Assembly: GCA_032164245.1 (NCBI GenBank)
Contig: JAVMKO010000010.1
Span: 25,618,189 to 25,682,188, forward strand
DNA from: Sternotherus odoratus
Taxonomy: Eukaryota; Chordata; Testudines; Kinosternidae
Length of the DNA: 64,000 nt
Direction of reading: 5' to 3'
Positions 12,921-24,956 of the stretch are shown here, one piece after another; the stretch's first letter is position 1; the number at the start of each line of letters is the position of its first letter. The translations under genes and the position numbers were made by a program. Under the pieces are notes generated by a model. That model saw only the letters and a list, made by a program, of their open reading frames with translations, did no database searches and was not told the DNA's origin.

Positions 12921-13165
12921 CTTTATATTACAATTTTGTTACAAATATTTGCACTGCAAAAATGATAAACAAAAAATAGTATTTTACAATTCACCTCATA
13001 CAAGTACTGTAGTGCAATCTCTTTATTGTGAAAGTGCAACTTACAAATGTAGATTTTTTTATTACATAAATAACTGTACTCAAAAACAAAACAACATAAG
13101 ACTTCAGAACCTAGAAGTCCACTGAGTCCTACTTCTTGTTTGGCTAATCGCGGAGAGAAATAAGT

Positions 13166-14193
13166 TTGTTTACATTTACAGGAGGTAATGCTATCCGTTT
13201 CTTATTTATAATGTCACCTGAAAGTGAGAACAGGTATTCGCATGGCACTTTTGTAGCTAGCATTGCAAGGTATTTACATGCCAAATATGCTAAACAATCT
13301 TCATGCTTCCATCATCATTCCAGAGGACATGCTTCCATGCTGACTGAACTCCTCTGGGGAGAATTGTATGTTTCCTGCTGTTTTACCCGCATTCTGCCAT
13401 ACATTTCATGTTATAGCAGTCTCAGATGATGACCCAGGACTTGTTCATTTTAAGAATGCTTTCACTGCAGATCTGACAAAATGCAAAGAAGGTACCAATG
13501 TGAAATTTCTGAAGATAACTACAGCATTGGACCCAATGTTTATGAATTTGAAGTGCCTTCCAAAATCTGAGTGGGACAAAGTGTGGAGCATGCTTTCAGA
13601 TGTCTTAATAGTGCAACATTCTGATATGGAAACTACAGACCACGAACAACCAAAAAGGAAAATTAACATTCTGCTGGGGGCATCTGACATACGCCAGATC
13701 TACACTACCTGCCAATCAGCAGATAGCGATCAATCTATCGGGGATCGATTTATCACGTCTAGTGTAGCGCTCTCCCCGTCGACTCTGGAATTGCCGCGAG
13801 AGGTGGAAGCGGAGTCGATGGGGCAGTGGCGGTGGTCAACTCACTGCCAAGAGGAAGTTGACCTAAGATATGCAACTTCAGCTACATGAATAGCATAGCT
13901 GATGTTGACGTATTTTAGGTTGACCTCTCCTTCATTAGTGTAGACCCCTGGCCTCAGAAGATGAAAATGAAAATGCATCGGTCCACACTGCTTTGGACTG
14001 TTATCTAGCAAAACTCATCATCAGCATGGATACATGTCCTCTGGAATGGTGGCTGAAGCATGAAGGGACATATGAATCTTTAGCATATGTGGCACGTGAA
14101 TATCTTGTGACTCTGGCTATAACACTGCCATATGAATGCCTGTTCTCACTTTCAGATGACACTAAACAAGAAGTGGGCAGTATTGTCTCCTGA
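13166..14193 (+). pseudogene. hAT transposase remnant
   Basis: Three plus-strand pieces carry transposase-like sequence. About 13166-13385 includes the motif FIMSPESENRYSHGT. The piece at 13385-13690 is in another frame and includes LTKCKEGTNVKFLK and ALDPMFMNLKCLP. The piece at 13953-14193 includes PLEWWLKHEGTYESLAYVA followed by LPYECLFS. The last piece is the hAT C-terminal dimerisation region, whose family pattern is P-x-x-WW then a PSERLFS-like box; the box here is degraded. Frameshifts, the MITE at 13693-13952 and the absence of an N-terminal BED zinc finger make the gene dead. Confidence 0.75.
13693..13952. mobile_element. MITE (TCTACACTA ends) nested in hAT transposase
   Basis: Left GCCAGATCTACACTA and right TAGTGTAGACCCCTGGC are inverted ends. 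The core has internal dyads (CAACTTCAGCTACATG and CATAGCTGATGTTGACG). The same core occurs in the 46403-46701 element. No target duplication is clear. Confidence 0.65.
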
Positions 14194-14582
14194 AAATGTA
14201 AACAAACTACTTTGTCTGAGCGATTGGCTGTACAAGAAATAGGACTAAGTGGACTTTCTAGGCTCTAAAGTATTACATTGATTTTTGAATGCAGTTTTTT
14301 GTACATAATTCTACATTTGTAAGTTCAGCTTTCATGATAAAGAGATTTCACTACAGTACTTGTATTAGGTGAATTGAAAAATACTATTTATTTTGTTTTT
14401 TTACAATGCAAATATTTGCAATCAAAAATACAAAGTGAGCACTGTACACTTAGTATTCTGTGTTGTAACTAAAAGCAGTATTTGAAAATTTAGAAAGCAT
14501 TGGAAAATATTTAAATAAAAATAAATTTCTATTAATTGCATGATTAATCATGATTAATATTTTAAATCACTTGAAAGCCCTA

Positions 14583-14695
14583 ATTGCAAGCTCTTCAGGG
14601 CTTGATTGTATTTGTGCAGTGCCTAGCACAATGAAAGACCATTCTTAATTGGTCCCTATGCTTTACCATAATAAATATTATTATTAATAATTCAC
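14583..14695 (+). repeat. SINE-type 3' tail
   Basis: TTTGTGCAGTGCCTAGCACAATG followed by an AATAATATTATTAAT tail resembles the 3' end of an old sauropsid SINE/L2-type repeat. Recognition is by memory of the motif only. Confidence 0.4.
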
Positions 14696-14759
14696 AATTC
14701 AATGAAACATTCAAGATTCATGTTGTGTAGGTTAACCACATGGCATTGTTTATATTTGC

Positions 14760-15600
14760 AATATATGTATGTAACGTTAGCACCCTCATGGTCAAGATGG
14801 AGTCTGCACTGCAGGCAGCCCTGGCCAAGAAAAGGCCCGTGCAGGAATGCAGAAGTGAAAGTCCCCTCCCCACCCCACCCCCAAAGTGAACACACACACA
14901 CACACCGGAGGAATACAATGAATATAGGAGAGGAAAATATTTATTTACCGAAGGGTGAAAGGCGAAAGACAACAGGGGAAATATAAGGGAAGAGGCAAAA
15001 CAAGGTTGCATTCAACACAGGGCCCCTCAGGCCAGGTGGTACCACAGTCTGAAAGGACAGCCACTGTGTCTACACACAGAGTTCAGGAGTCTTGGGCAAC
15101 GTTCTAGTCCAGTGGTGAGTCTTGGGTGCTCCTAGTCATCTTTGACACCAGTAAACTTTTGCCACTCTCTGCAAAGTCACACAGAGTGACAACCTCCACA
15201 TTTAACTAGCTAACAGCCTCTATCCTTATTCCCAATGAGAATTCACAAACCCCACTACTCATGGCCCCATACAGTTCTGGACAGCAAAGATACTGTGTCC
15301 AGCTCCAATTTGTCCTTCTTGGGCGATTCCTCCCTGGCACAATGTTCCTCCTGGCTCCTGTCCTAGGGTGTCCCCGATTGGCCGCTCTGTCCCTCCCAGG
15401 CTTTGGGCAGGTTCTTGGCTGCTTCACACTGTGAGGGCATGCTTACTGCACCCCTTCTGTCTGGAGCTCCAGACACACATCCTATTGCTCTCCTCTCTCT
15501 CTACCCCCACCTACTCCACTCCCAAAACAGCACTTCTTCCTCCTGGAACAATCAGCCCCCCTCAGGAAAAAGATTTAAAGGGACCGAAGGGATTACACGT
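14760..15600. other. GC-richer block, possible LTR-type remnant
   Basis: The base composition differs from the AT-rich flanks. The block has an (AC)n run at 14890-14905 and no intact ORF. Its layout resembles an old LTR, but I see no convincing TG/CA ends or target duplication. Confidence 0.22.
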
Positions 15601-16369
15601 ATAAAAATTGCAAATTTCAAATTTTACATAATTGAAGATTCACTTTTGAGCTTTGCTATGGCTGATCTTAGTGCTGACTGAAGGTTCATTGCTTGCTGTT
15701 GGGTAGACTGGGATCCAGCCCTGGAGAAGAGAAACGTCAGCCAGCCTAACAGGTGGCTTGAGGAAGGTGGTAGAGAGAGCAGAAGAGATGGCGCAAGAGT
15801 TCTAAAAAAAATAAACAAATCATTTGGGGATGTCTTATTTGCCTTCTCATGTTCAAGCCTTTAGGGTTTGCAATTTCCAGCTTTCTTCTACAAGTAGGGC
15901 TAGAAACTTAAATAGTAAAATGAAAGCTGAGAGTCTCACATATTCATGTGATTCCAGTATCTGGGACAATAAAGTAAAAACACCAAATATCACAAGACTT
16001 ATCATAAAGGGAGAGCTGTCTACACCGTTGGGTTTTTTAGATCTGAATATAGGCTCAGAAGTAAAACCTAGCTCAAGTGTCATATTAGATCAAGTTTTTA
16101 AAAAGACATTCACAGAAAACGTTTCCTCTACAAAGTTTTAGCATCATAATATATAAAAACAGCTCAGTTTCCCCCCATATTAATCTTTAGCAAGCAGATG
16201 CATTGTTCTGTCCAATAGCCCACTAAACTGTATTCATCCAGTAAAATGTACTTGTACAGAACTGACAAAAGGAATTTGTATGATGGAAAGTTAGTCAGCT
16301 AATTCTATTACTCTCCCATTAGAAGGGATGCTAGCTAAAAAAAGCCAAAATAAATCCCCACTTAAATGT

Positions 16370-16560
16370 TTCCTAGCAGACAGGGCACTGGACTGGGACT
16401 TAGGAGATCTGGATTCCAATCCCAGCTCTGCCACTGGTCTGATGGATGACCTTGGTCAAGCCACTTCACACCTTAGTGTCAACTGAGGATAATGATGATT
16501 ACCTCCTTGGTAAAGTGCTTTGAGATCTACTAATGAAAAATACTATTAAAGCTAGGTAAT
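16370..16560 (+). repeat. MIR/CORE-type SINE
   Basis: The order of motifs matches a tRNA-derived CORE-SINE: GGGCACTGGACTGGGAC, CCCAGCTCTGCCACTGG, TGACCTTGGTCAAG, then AAGTGCTTTGAGATCTAC and AAAGCTAGGTAAT. Confidence 0.75.
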
Positions 16561-16850
16561 ATCTAGAACATCAGTAAAAAAGAATTAATGCACCAACATA
16601 TACATTTCATGCTGAAATAAAACTGATGCTAAGCTCTTCTTCCCCAGAGTAAAATAATCTTAATAGCTTTTTTTTGGTTCAAATCATTATTTCTAATTAG
16701 ATCAGCTGTTAGTTGATGGCTCCAGTTCTGCTGTGCAGCATAATAAATGGGGGACAAATCAACCAAAACACATGTTTTAGAGATCATTTTCTATTCTACA
16801 TCTATTCACAGTAACAGAATTGCTTAAAAAACCAAACACACACCCTAAGG

Positions 16851-18018
16851 CAGGGGTCTCAAACTCAATTTACTTGGGGGCCGCTGGAGGCAGAGTTTGG
16901 GTGAGGCTGGGCCGCATCGGGTATTCCACAAGAAAAGCTTTGTTTAAAAAATTCCAATCTTCTCAAATGTCTTTATTTTTATTTTTTTAACACAAAATAA
17001 GATGAAAAAATAAATAAACAAATTAAGAATGAATAAGTAAATAAGTAACGCTTATAAGTAAATAAGTTACGCTGCTGTAACTCTGTTTCAACCAGAAGAG
17101 TCACCACCAGTGGCAGGTTTCAAATCCATGAATGGCCCAGGAGGAGTGAGGGGCTCTAGCTGTGAAGTTGCCGGCCCCTGTTCAGAACAAATGGGTTCTG
17201 TGTGCATCAGAACGACCTTGCTCCTGCCCCAAGCAGATCCTAGAGCGGAGACCAGCATCTCAAATGCCTGCACTCTGCACCTGGGCAGCCTGGGGGATTC
17301 CAATCCTTCTCCAGCGCTTCTATGCAAGCCATTCCACTTGGTTTCTTTAATGCTCTTCGATTCCTGCCTGGTGCACTAGCCAGGCTGATTTAGGCTAGAG
17401 CACAGTGTACAGGGCATGAGCACTGCCTGCTCTTGACTGAAGCAGCAGGGACCTGACCCAGCCCTGTGCCCATGGCGGTGCATGTTCTCCCCCATGCAGA
17501 CAGCTGCTCCCCAGGAGAACAAGGGCACCTAAACCCACACCGGGAAATTCCCTTTATCTCAAAGCTGTTGCAGCCAATACAGGGAATTCTTTATCTTTAA
17601 GATGAGGTCTAATAGAGACTGACCACAGCACTGGATGTATGATAACTTAGGTACAAGTGATTTTGAGCTATGTGCAGTCCAAATAAAGTCTAGAGCAGTA
17701 ATATAGAAAAAAAAAAACTTTCAGTTTGTTTCTCTGCTTGCATGAAGCCCGGTCGATGTCCCGCCCCCCGCCCCCGAGCAGCAACGCTGCTGTAACTCTG
17801 TTTCAGTATGTTTCTCTGCTTGCATGAAGCCCGGTCGATGTCCCGAGAGCCAACGTGATTGGTAGGTTCGTTCAGCTCCGCACACAACACTGTAAAGTGC
17901 CATTCATATAAAACTCACGGGCCGCACTAACATTAAACTTTCATATTAAGGTGGGGGGCCACAAAATATCGTCTCGCGGGCCGCAATTGGCCCGCGGGCC
18001 GCGAGTTTGAGACCCCTG
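16851..18018. mobile_element. 1.17-kb hAT element with internal duplication
   Basis: Ends CAGGGGTCTCAAACTC and GAGTTTGAGACCCCTG are inverted repeats. The flanking octamers CCCTAAGG (16843-16850) and CACTAAGG (18019-18026) match at 7 of 8 positions. Inside, GTTTCTCTGCTTGCATGAAG occurs twice (about 17728 and 17809), and GCTGCTGTAACTCTGTTTCA occurs near 17070 and again near 17787. No transposase is recognisable, so it is non-autonomous. Confidence 0.85.
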
Positions 18019-18339
18019 CACTAAGGTGTACCTCTTTACACAGATAACGGAAAGAGAACATCACAACACCCACACTGTTCTTGCTATCTCAGAGATTAGA
18101 GTAAGATTTTCTCCTACCACTTCAAGTACAAAAGAATACCTCTCCATTATGAAACAACTGATTTGAGATGTATCAGCAATATACATGACAGATATTTTCC
18201 TGTACATTCAAGGCAAGTTTTCTGTGAAGGAACCCAGTAATCAATAGTATCAAGGAGCTGAAAGATTCCTGACAACCATCATGGCATTTGAGTCAGACAG
18301 GAGACCAAATGCACCTTTTGTGAGGTCACAGCTACAACT

Positions 18340-18605
18340 GGGTTCAATAAAGAATTAGGTAAGCTCATGGAAGATAGGTCCATCAGTGGCTACTAGCCAA
18401 GATGGTCAAGGGTGGAACCCCATGCTCTGGGTGTGCGTAGCCTCTGACTGCCAGAAGCTGGGAGTGGACAGCAGGAGATGGATCACTAGATAATTACTCT
18501 GTTCATTCCCTCTGAAGCACATGGCCACTGTCAGAAGACAGGAACTGAACTAGATGAACCATTAATCTGACCCAGTCTGACCCAACATGGCCATTCTCAT
18601 GTTCT
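18340..18605 (+). mobile_element. CR1 LINE 3' tail, sense
   Basis: Motifs in CR1 3'-UTR order: GGAAGATAGGTCCATCAGTGG, CCAGAAGCTGGGAGTGG, GATGGATCACTAGATAATTAC, then CTAGATGAACCATTAATCTG and CATGGCCATTCTCATGTTC. The copy is 5'-truncated and resembles the one at 28985-29464. Confidence 0.8.
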
Positions 18606-20153
18606 TTGCAATATGTACTAGAAAATGTTCCCCTCCTCTATTTTTTGGGCCATTGCTGTAGCAGGGTCTGTAAAGTCTCCCATTCTCAACAGAATTCTTT
18701 CCTTATTTATCATCCAATATGCCAAAGCTCTGATCTCTCAGGCCATAATATGTCAAGTAGTTGTGCATAATTAAAGCTACACTGATAGACTGTCATAGAG
18801 TATCACAGAGATAAAATTATTTTTAAACCTGCATTATCTGTAATCCAGAGTTGTTTATAGTATAGTTAACAGTGTTTTGAACCGAGAGAGTAAGTTTTCC
18901 TTTTAAAAGGCAGAACCACCAGAGCTTTTCCCCCTCCCCACCCCAAAACCGAGGTTTTACAAGAAAAACACTGTTGGGCTCGGATTCTCCTTTGTAATGC
19001 TGTATCAAAATGTATTCACTTACTCTGAAGGATAATGAGAGGGCCATGTACATAGTAAGAAAGCTATGCATTTCCCACCAGCAACAGAAGCTGTAATTTG
19101 TATTCCTCTCTTATGGTCCTTTTAATACACATTTTTAATTACACAGGCAAATAGAAATTAGGTTTCCATATTTCCCTTGCTTTATTCACTACATATTTAA
19201 AAGAGGAAGCAAATGAATTTACTGAATCACAGAGGTCAACACCACATGAACAGAATAATGGCAAGATTTATAGTTTGTCAGGTTAGTTTATACTTTCATG
19301 TATTCTTATAACAATTACATTTTAGAAAGCCTGTAAATATCTTAAGGGTAAATTTAAATATGCAGGCAGGCAATTCTGGTAGAACAGCAACAAACGCATC
19401 ATGCTGCATAGTAAGAGTCTGGAACCGACTGAGGCTTTTAGTTCTTCCCTCTCCTTGAGCAGTTTATAATGGAAATATTTGTACCCTTGGCTGAACTGTC
19501 TTTAGAGCCTACCATACATTAGTACTTATAACAGCATTTAAAACAGCTTGCACCAAAATTGATAGAAGAAGGTTTTGCAACCCCACTCAAGACAGCAATT
19601 AGAAACTGTGCTTGATCCCTGTTAGAGGTTAATAGCAAGCATAGTTTTGGCTAATCGGATTGTAACTACTATAGAACAATAAAGTGTTCCAGTGTAGACA
19701 GAATTCTTTACAATCATGTCCGATTATGATCATAGTCATGGATTTTCTTTTCTGTACATGGGAAACACTTCAAGGAAAGTGTTAGAGTAGCCTGCACTTT
19801 AAATGTGTACTTCATCTGATTCAGGTGAGCCTTTTCCAAGAAGAGTGCACCTCTGACCATCATCCTAGAATGGGTATACACTGTTTTGTTCCCAAGGAAA
19901 TTACAATATTAACTAGCACTTTGGAAAAACACCCTTAGAAAGGCAAGTAGGCCAAAAGGTGAAGGAGCATACCAATAACACTGTCTGCTGCATGTGAAGC
20001 AGAAATCTATCCTCTGGGAGGTACATATAATAATATGTATATAGGTGTTTTCTACATCTAGTGATAGGAAAAAAGTCTTTGCAAATTGCTGCTGTGGTGG
20101 AATTTAGGGTCACCATTCCTGAACTATGGCTTCTGAAGGAGTATGTTCAAGAG
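18606..20153. other. No gene recognised
   Basis: This is AT-rich unique sequence with no ORF or splice pattern I can support. Confidence 0.45.
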
Positions 20154-21160
20154 CAGTGGTTCTCAAACTTTTTGTATTGGTGACCCCTTTCGGACATCAG
20201 GCCTCTAAGCATGACCCCCCTTAGGGGGCGGGGGCAGGGCATGGGCCGGGCTGGGGGGTACCAGCAGCCCCCCCGGGGCAGGGGCTGAGCTGGGGGGTGG
20301 GGGTATAAGGGTGCCAGCCCCCCAAGGCAGGGCCCGGGGTGCCGCCGGCAGCCCGTCGTGGCAGGGCCTGGGGCTTCGGTTGCTGCCAGCAGCCCGCTGT
20401 GGCAGGGGCCGGGGCCAGGGCTTGGGGCGCCGCCGGCAGCCCGCTGCAGTAGGGGCCAGGGCCAGGGCTTGGGTAGGGTGACCAGATCACAAGTGGCTCA
20501 GGGCCTGAGTAGAGAGCTGGGGTGCAGTGGGGGGGGGGGGTAAAGCTCTTGCTGGGATGTGGGCTCTGGGGTGGGGCAGGGCTGGGGATGAGTTTGGGAC
20601 GGGTGCAGGCAGGCTGCTCTGGGACTGGGACCAGAGAGGAGGACTCCCCCCATCCCTTTCCCTGCCAGCAGCAGCAAGCTCTGGGGCAGGGGCCCCCCTT
20701 TCCTGTTCCCCCAGCAGCAAACTCACTCACCTCTGTCACTGATAGTGGAAGTTGGTGGGCACTAGGACCCAGCAGCGGCAGTTGCTGCAGGGAGGCAACA
20801 TGTTGCTGCAGGAAAGAGAAGGGAGGCTTCTGACTGCCCCTGTCCGCGGAGGGTCTAAGGGGGCAGCAAGGAGAGGCTGGGGGACCCATGGGGGAGGCAC
20901 GGGGGGAGGGGGCAGCCAGAGCCAGGTTGCGAGGGGGGGCTCTCTGCCTTGGCGCTGGCTTCATGGTGGGCCCCCACCCCTGCAGCATGCCCCGGGTGGC
21001 AGAGAGCTCTCCGGCCAGGGGACGCAGTCCACCTTCCCCTGACTGACTCTGCCAGAGGGGAGAGGGCTCTCTGCCGCCCTGCCTTCCTCTGCCGATGCAA
21101 CTGGGGCCAGAGCTTGGGGTTCCGCCGGCAGGGGTTAGGGTCGGGGCCGGCTGCTGGTGC
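20154..21160. mobile_element. GC-rich hAT-like composite
   Basis: It starts CAGTGGTTCTCAAACTTTTT, the left end of the family seen at 12713 and 47136. It continues into GC-rich sequence with repeated GCCGCCGGCAGCCCG-type units. A second insert appears to start at 20474 (TAGGGTGACCAGATC). No right end was found. The 255-residue minus-strand ORF at 20221-20988 is proline/alanine-rich and has no domain. Confidence 0.5.
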
Positions 21161-21162
21161 AG

Positions 21163-21345
21163 TGTCTTATAGTGCTCCTTGTACGAATGTGCTACCGTAG
21201 CAGTTCCTCATAGTAAGGGTGTAAGAAAGTGCTACCATATAAAGCTACCGCAGGAAACTGCTACCAAAGGTAGCAAATGTCTACAGGTAGCATTATACTG
21301 CTCCCCGTAGGAATGTGCTACTGTAGCAGTTCCTCATAGGTACGT
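21163..21345. repeat. Two copies of a 43-bp block 128 bp apart
   Basis: A block reading GTAGCAGTTCCTCATAG at its end, preceded by GAATGTGCTAC, occurs at about 21169-21211 and again at about 21297-21339. Shorter GCTACC motifs lie between them. It may be the interior of the neighbouring element or a decayed satellite. Confidence 0.55.
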
Positions 21346-22294
21346 GGGCGCATACAAAAAACCCACTTTGATCAAATAAAAAAAAGTCTCTCACCCCCTA
21401 CTACAAACTATTTCTGCAAATACTGGTGTCTCAGTCCCACTGGGGCAACTGCAAACCCCCGTTGCCCCTGCCTGTTCTGGATTTTGCCCTCTGTCAGCAC
21501 CTCACTCCAGAGCTTAACTCCTCCCTTTCCCCCTGGACCTCTGATTTTGCCCATTCGTCCCTTTGTTAATCCTTTCTCCAGCTGCTTTACCCACCTTGAC
21601 CAGTCCATTTCTGCCGCCTGCTCAGACCTGTGATGTTTAGCAGAATCCAACTAACCCAGCAATTTCCGTCCAACTTTCCATCCCTCTGGTTGTCCATAAG
21701 TGCTCCTGCCAGAGAGGCCTGTCCAAACATGTTGTGCTGGAACCTGCTGTCTTAAGGAGGTATTTGCTGCAGAGCCCCAAGGCTAAGTAACAACCCAGTA
21801 ATGCTTAGAATTTAATAAACTAAATAAAGAGGATCCATTCTGGTTGTTTTGTTCTCTCGTTGCTCTGAGAAGAACATCTAAGCCTTCCTGCAACAACTGT
21901 GTCAATGTACACTAGCTGGATTTCAGGGATGTGATCACTCCCAACCTGCCTTGATTGGAGGCAGAAATCAGACCTGGTAAAGAGCTGCAAGGAATAAGAA
22001 CCTTGCAATGGATCTGCAGAATTTTCCTATGTTATCATATGTCCACAAGATGTTGCTATTACAACTGCTCCATAAAATGCAATAAGGAGATCCAAAGTTT
22101 GCCACCTCATCACATACAGTTTACAGTTGCTAAGCATTTGCTTCTAGATTTAGAGGGTTGTATTTTTTTAAAAACCACACATACTTGAACTTGCAGACCA
22201 AAAATAGTTTTAATCTTGACATATCATGTTAGGATGAAAGACAGACTTTAGAGGGGCTATTGCAGGGTCTCAGAAATGCATACAGAAGGCTAGC
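21346..22294. other. No gene recognised
   Basis: This sequence has mixed composition. I see no supported feature. Confidence 0.4.
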
Positions 22295-22690
22295 GCAGTG
22301 TACTTGTAGCCATGCTGGTTCCAGGATATTAGAGAGACAAGGTGGGTAAGATCATATCTTTTATTGGACCAACTTCCGTTGGAGAGAAAGAGATAAGCTT
22401 TTGAGCCATACAGACCTGAAGAAGAGCTCTGTGTAGCTCAGGGATTGGCAACCCTGGCACGTGGGACGGCAGGATAAGCACCCTTAGCAGGCCCCGCCAG
22501 TTTGTTTAATTGCCAGTTTGCCAACCGCGGCTCCCACTGGCCCCGGTTCACCGTCCTGGTCCAATGGGGGCCGTGGAAAGCAGCGCGGTGCTTACCCTGT
22601 GGTCCCGTGGGCCAAGGTTGCCGATCCCTGGTGTAACTCAAAAGCTTTTCTCTCTTAGATAAGTAGTCCAAGATAAGATATTACCTCACA
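22295..22690. mobile_element. Palindromic repeat interrupted by a hAT MITE
   Basis: The left half has CCAGGATATTAGAGAGACAAG, TCTTTTATTGGACCAACTTC and GATAAGCTTTTGAGCC. The right half has CAAAAGCTTTTCTCTC and AAGATATTACCTCACACC, partly the inverse of the left. The architecture resembles the inverted PLE termini elsewhere in the window, but the sequence family is different. The MITE at 22439-22630 splits it. Confidence 0.5.
22439..22630. mobile_element. hAT MITE (CAGGGATTGGCAACC ends)
   Basis: Ends CAGGGATTGGCAACC and GGTTGCCGATCCCTG are inverted. The flanking octamers GTGTAGCT (22431-22438) and GTGTAACT (22631-22638) match at 7 of 8 positions. Confidence 0.88.
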
Positions 22691-24956
22691 CCACTTGGTT
22701 TATCTATAGAAGGCTACATTTATTACTGTGTATGCACGGACATGCCTGTAGCTGAGTACCAATCAATGTACAATGCATTTATACAGGACAAGAAACCCTG
22801 TACTCTTTCTGACATAGTAGATTTAGAATCTGGTACAACTGTTGGCATCATGCAGGAATGAAAAGCAGTTTTAGGAGTTTTTGAGACCAAGGCTGAAGAG
22901 TCAGATCAGAACTGGATGGCCAGAATTTGGCCTGATTTTGCCCAAGAATCTTGCAAAGACATTATACAGGTTCTCAAATTATGTTCAGCTACAACTCCAC
23001 GTTGTTGTGCACTGCCAGCTTACTAAAAAAGGTCTGTACAACTCAGACATATTGAGAAGTGTCAGTTTCAGAGATTTCCATTTTAACCCCAGCAAATAAG
23101 ACAACTCATTTCCAAAATATAGCTTCTCAGTACAGTTGAGTAATATCAGAAAAATCAAGATGTAGACAGATATTTGCACATATCATAGCCACAACTGGAT
23201 GGTTTACAGTCAGTCTTGCATGGGAAACTACAAGAATACCAAAATATTTGCAAAAATATTTTACTATTTTATCACTATATGCCATAATATACTGCACACT
23301 ATATATATCCAAGTTAAATTAAGATGCCTTGTAGCTGTTATCTTCTTTTATCTATAGTTCCACTGGCTTGCAGAACTAAGAAGATTTGTTGAGCAATAGA
23401 CTAAGTAAATGCCTAAAACACTCCTCCTGCAAAACACCACTAGTTCCTTTGATATTCTCTGGCTTTCTTGACAGGCAAGGATGATTGCAAATCATCACTT
23501 AAATTACTACGGCCTGTTTGCAAAGAAAGCTAAGATGGTTGGTGTTTTTAAACCATCTCAACGTAGAGTAGAAAGCAACTATATTCCTATATAAAGATTA
23601 TATTACATAGAATTTAGTAATGTATAGCCTTGTTCATATATAACCACCAACAGAAGGGTACGGAGAAAACTAACTTTGTAAATCAAAAAGTACAGAATGC
23701 CAATTGTTAAGGCAAAGCGTGCCAATTCTTCCCGGTTGAACATTCAGCCTCATACACACAGGACCCCCTCTTGCCCTCTGGCAATACCAAAACCCCCATC
23801 ATCTGGTCATCATAAAGCTGGCGGAAGGGGGAGAAATCATGTTATAATTTGTCACACTGTTTACTCTAAGAAAAATGAAGTGGAGAATTTTTAATTGAGT
23901 AGCTTTTCCCTCCAGACCTCATTATGAAGGAGAAGGGAGGGGAAAAAGTTGATCAAAGGCTCTAATTCAGTTGCTACCCTGGCGGCATGATAAACCAGAA
24001 ATAAATATAAATTCTAAGATGTGTGCATTACATGAAGTCTTCTCTTCTGTGTTTTTCAATCTTAAAACAAATTATCTCTGAATTCTACAGCACTGTAGAT
24101 GGGCAATGTGTGGAGATGTGTGTATGTATACACACACACACACACTTCAGAGCTTGGTACTTACAATGAAATATACATATACACACACACTATATAAACA
24201 TTCACATGTACAAATACACACATTCCAGACAAGATATTAGACAAGGAAGTAATATCAAAATCTGTAAAAAGTTGCACTCTAAAATATTGCATATATAAAT
24301 TAGCAGGAGAGGGATAGAAGCATAGAATTAAAAAAAAAAATACAGCATAGACTGCAATCAGAGAAAAAGGTGATCCCAGCAGCAGCAACTTTCTGGATAG
24401 AAACACTTCCTATTTCCAGTTCTCATCTGACTGAAATGAGGCAGCTGCAATAAAGCTTCCCTGCCACCACTATGTTATCACAATAGAAAGAAAGAAAAGC
24501 TCTTCTGTACCAGGCAGAGAACATCTTCTGAATCCATCCCTGCACCAGTCAGACACAGCTATATAAATACCATCAATACCATCACCTTTCCAGACCATAG
24601 CAACAGATCGACCAAGCAATGCCCTCGCTCACCAGCTGCTACACATTAAATAAACTATCATATTAGTAACATTACACTCTTCCTGCTGGAGTCTCTTTCC
24701 AATCTGGCTTCCCTTTGCACTGCTGACAGGGTTGGTTTCCTCCCCCGCAATAACGAGAGAATGGGGTGAGATCTGGTAGCAGCAAAATCCTCGCTCTGCA
24801 AGGGTTTCACTGCAGGCAGTTCTCCGCCCCACAGACCCCTTTCAAGGAGCTTAATTTCCCCCCACCAGCTGAGGCTAAAACGTGGTTGGTCGACTGGTTT
24901 TGTGGGGAGGGAGAGACTACATGCAATATCCTGTTAGCAGCATCCCACCAGGACAA
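22691..24956. other. No gene; CA microsatellite
   Basis: This is AT-rich sequence. A short (CA)n lies at about 24129-24146 and (AC)-rich sequence at 24178-24190. Nothing else is supported. Confidence 0.4.

Larger units (their letters stand above)
12477..14582 (+). mobile_element. 2.1-kb hAT transposon with decayed transposase
   Basis: Left end TAGAGCTCTCGATTAATAGC and the inverted right end TAGGGCTTTCAAGTGATT are diverged terminal repeats, with subterminal ATTAATC-rich motifs on both sides. The flanking octamers ATTGTAAG (12469-12476) and ATTGCAAG (14583-14590) match at 7 of 8 positions, as for hAT insertion. The interior holds transposase remnants on the plus strand and two younger nested MITEs (12713-12920 and 13693-13952). 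Confidence 0.85.

Noticed and set aside
20221..20988. 255-residue minus-strand ORF
   Set aside because: Proline/alanine-rich low complexity, caused by GC-rich repeats within a hAT-like element, with overlapping ORFs on the other strand and no domain.
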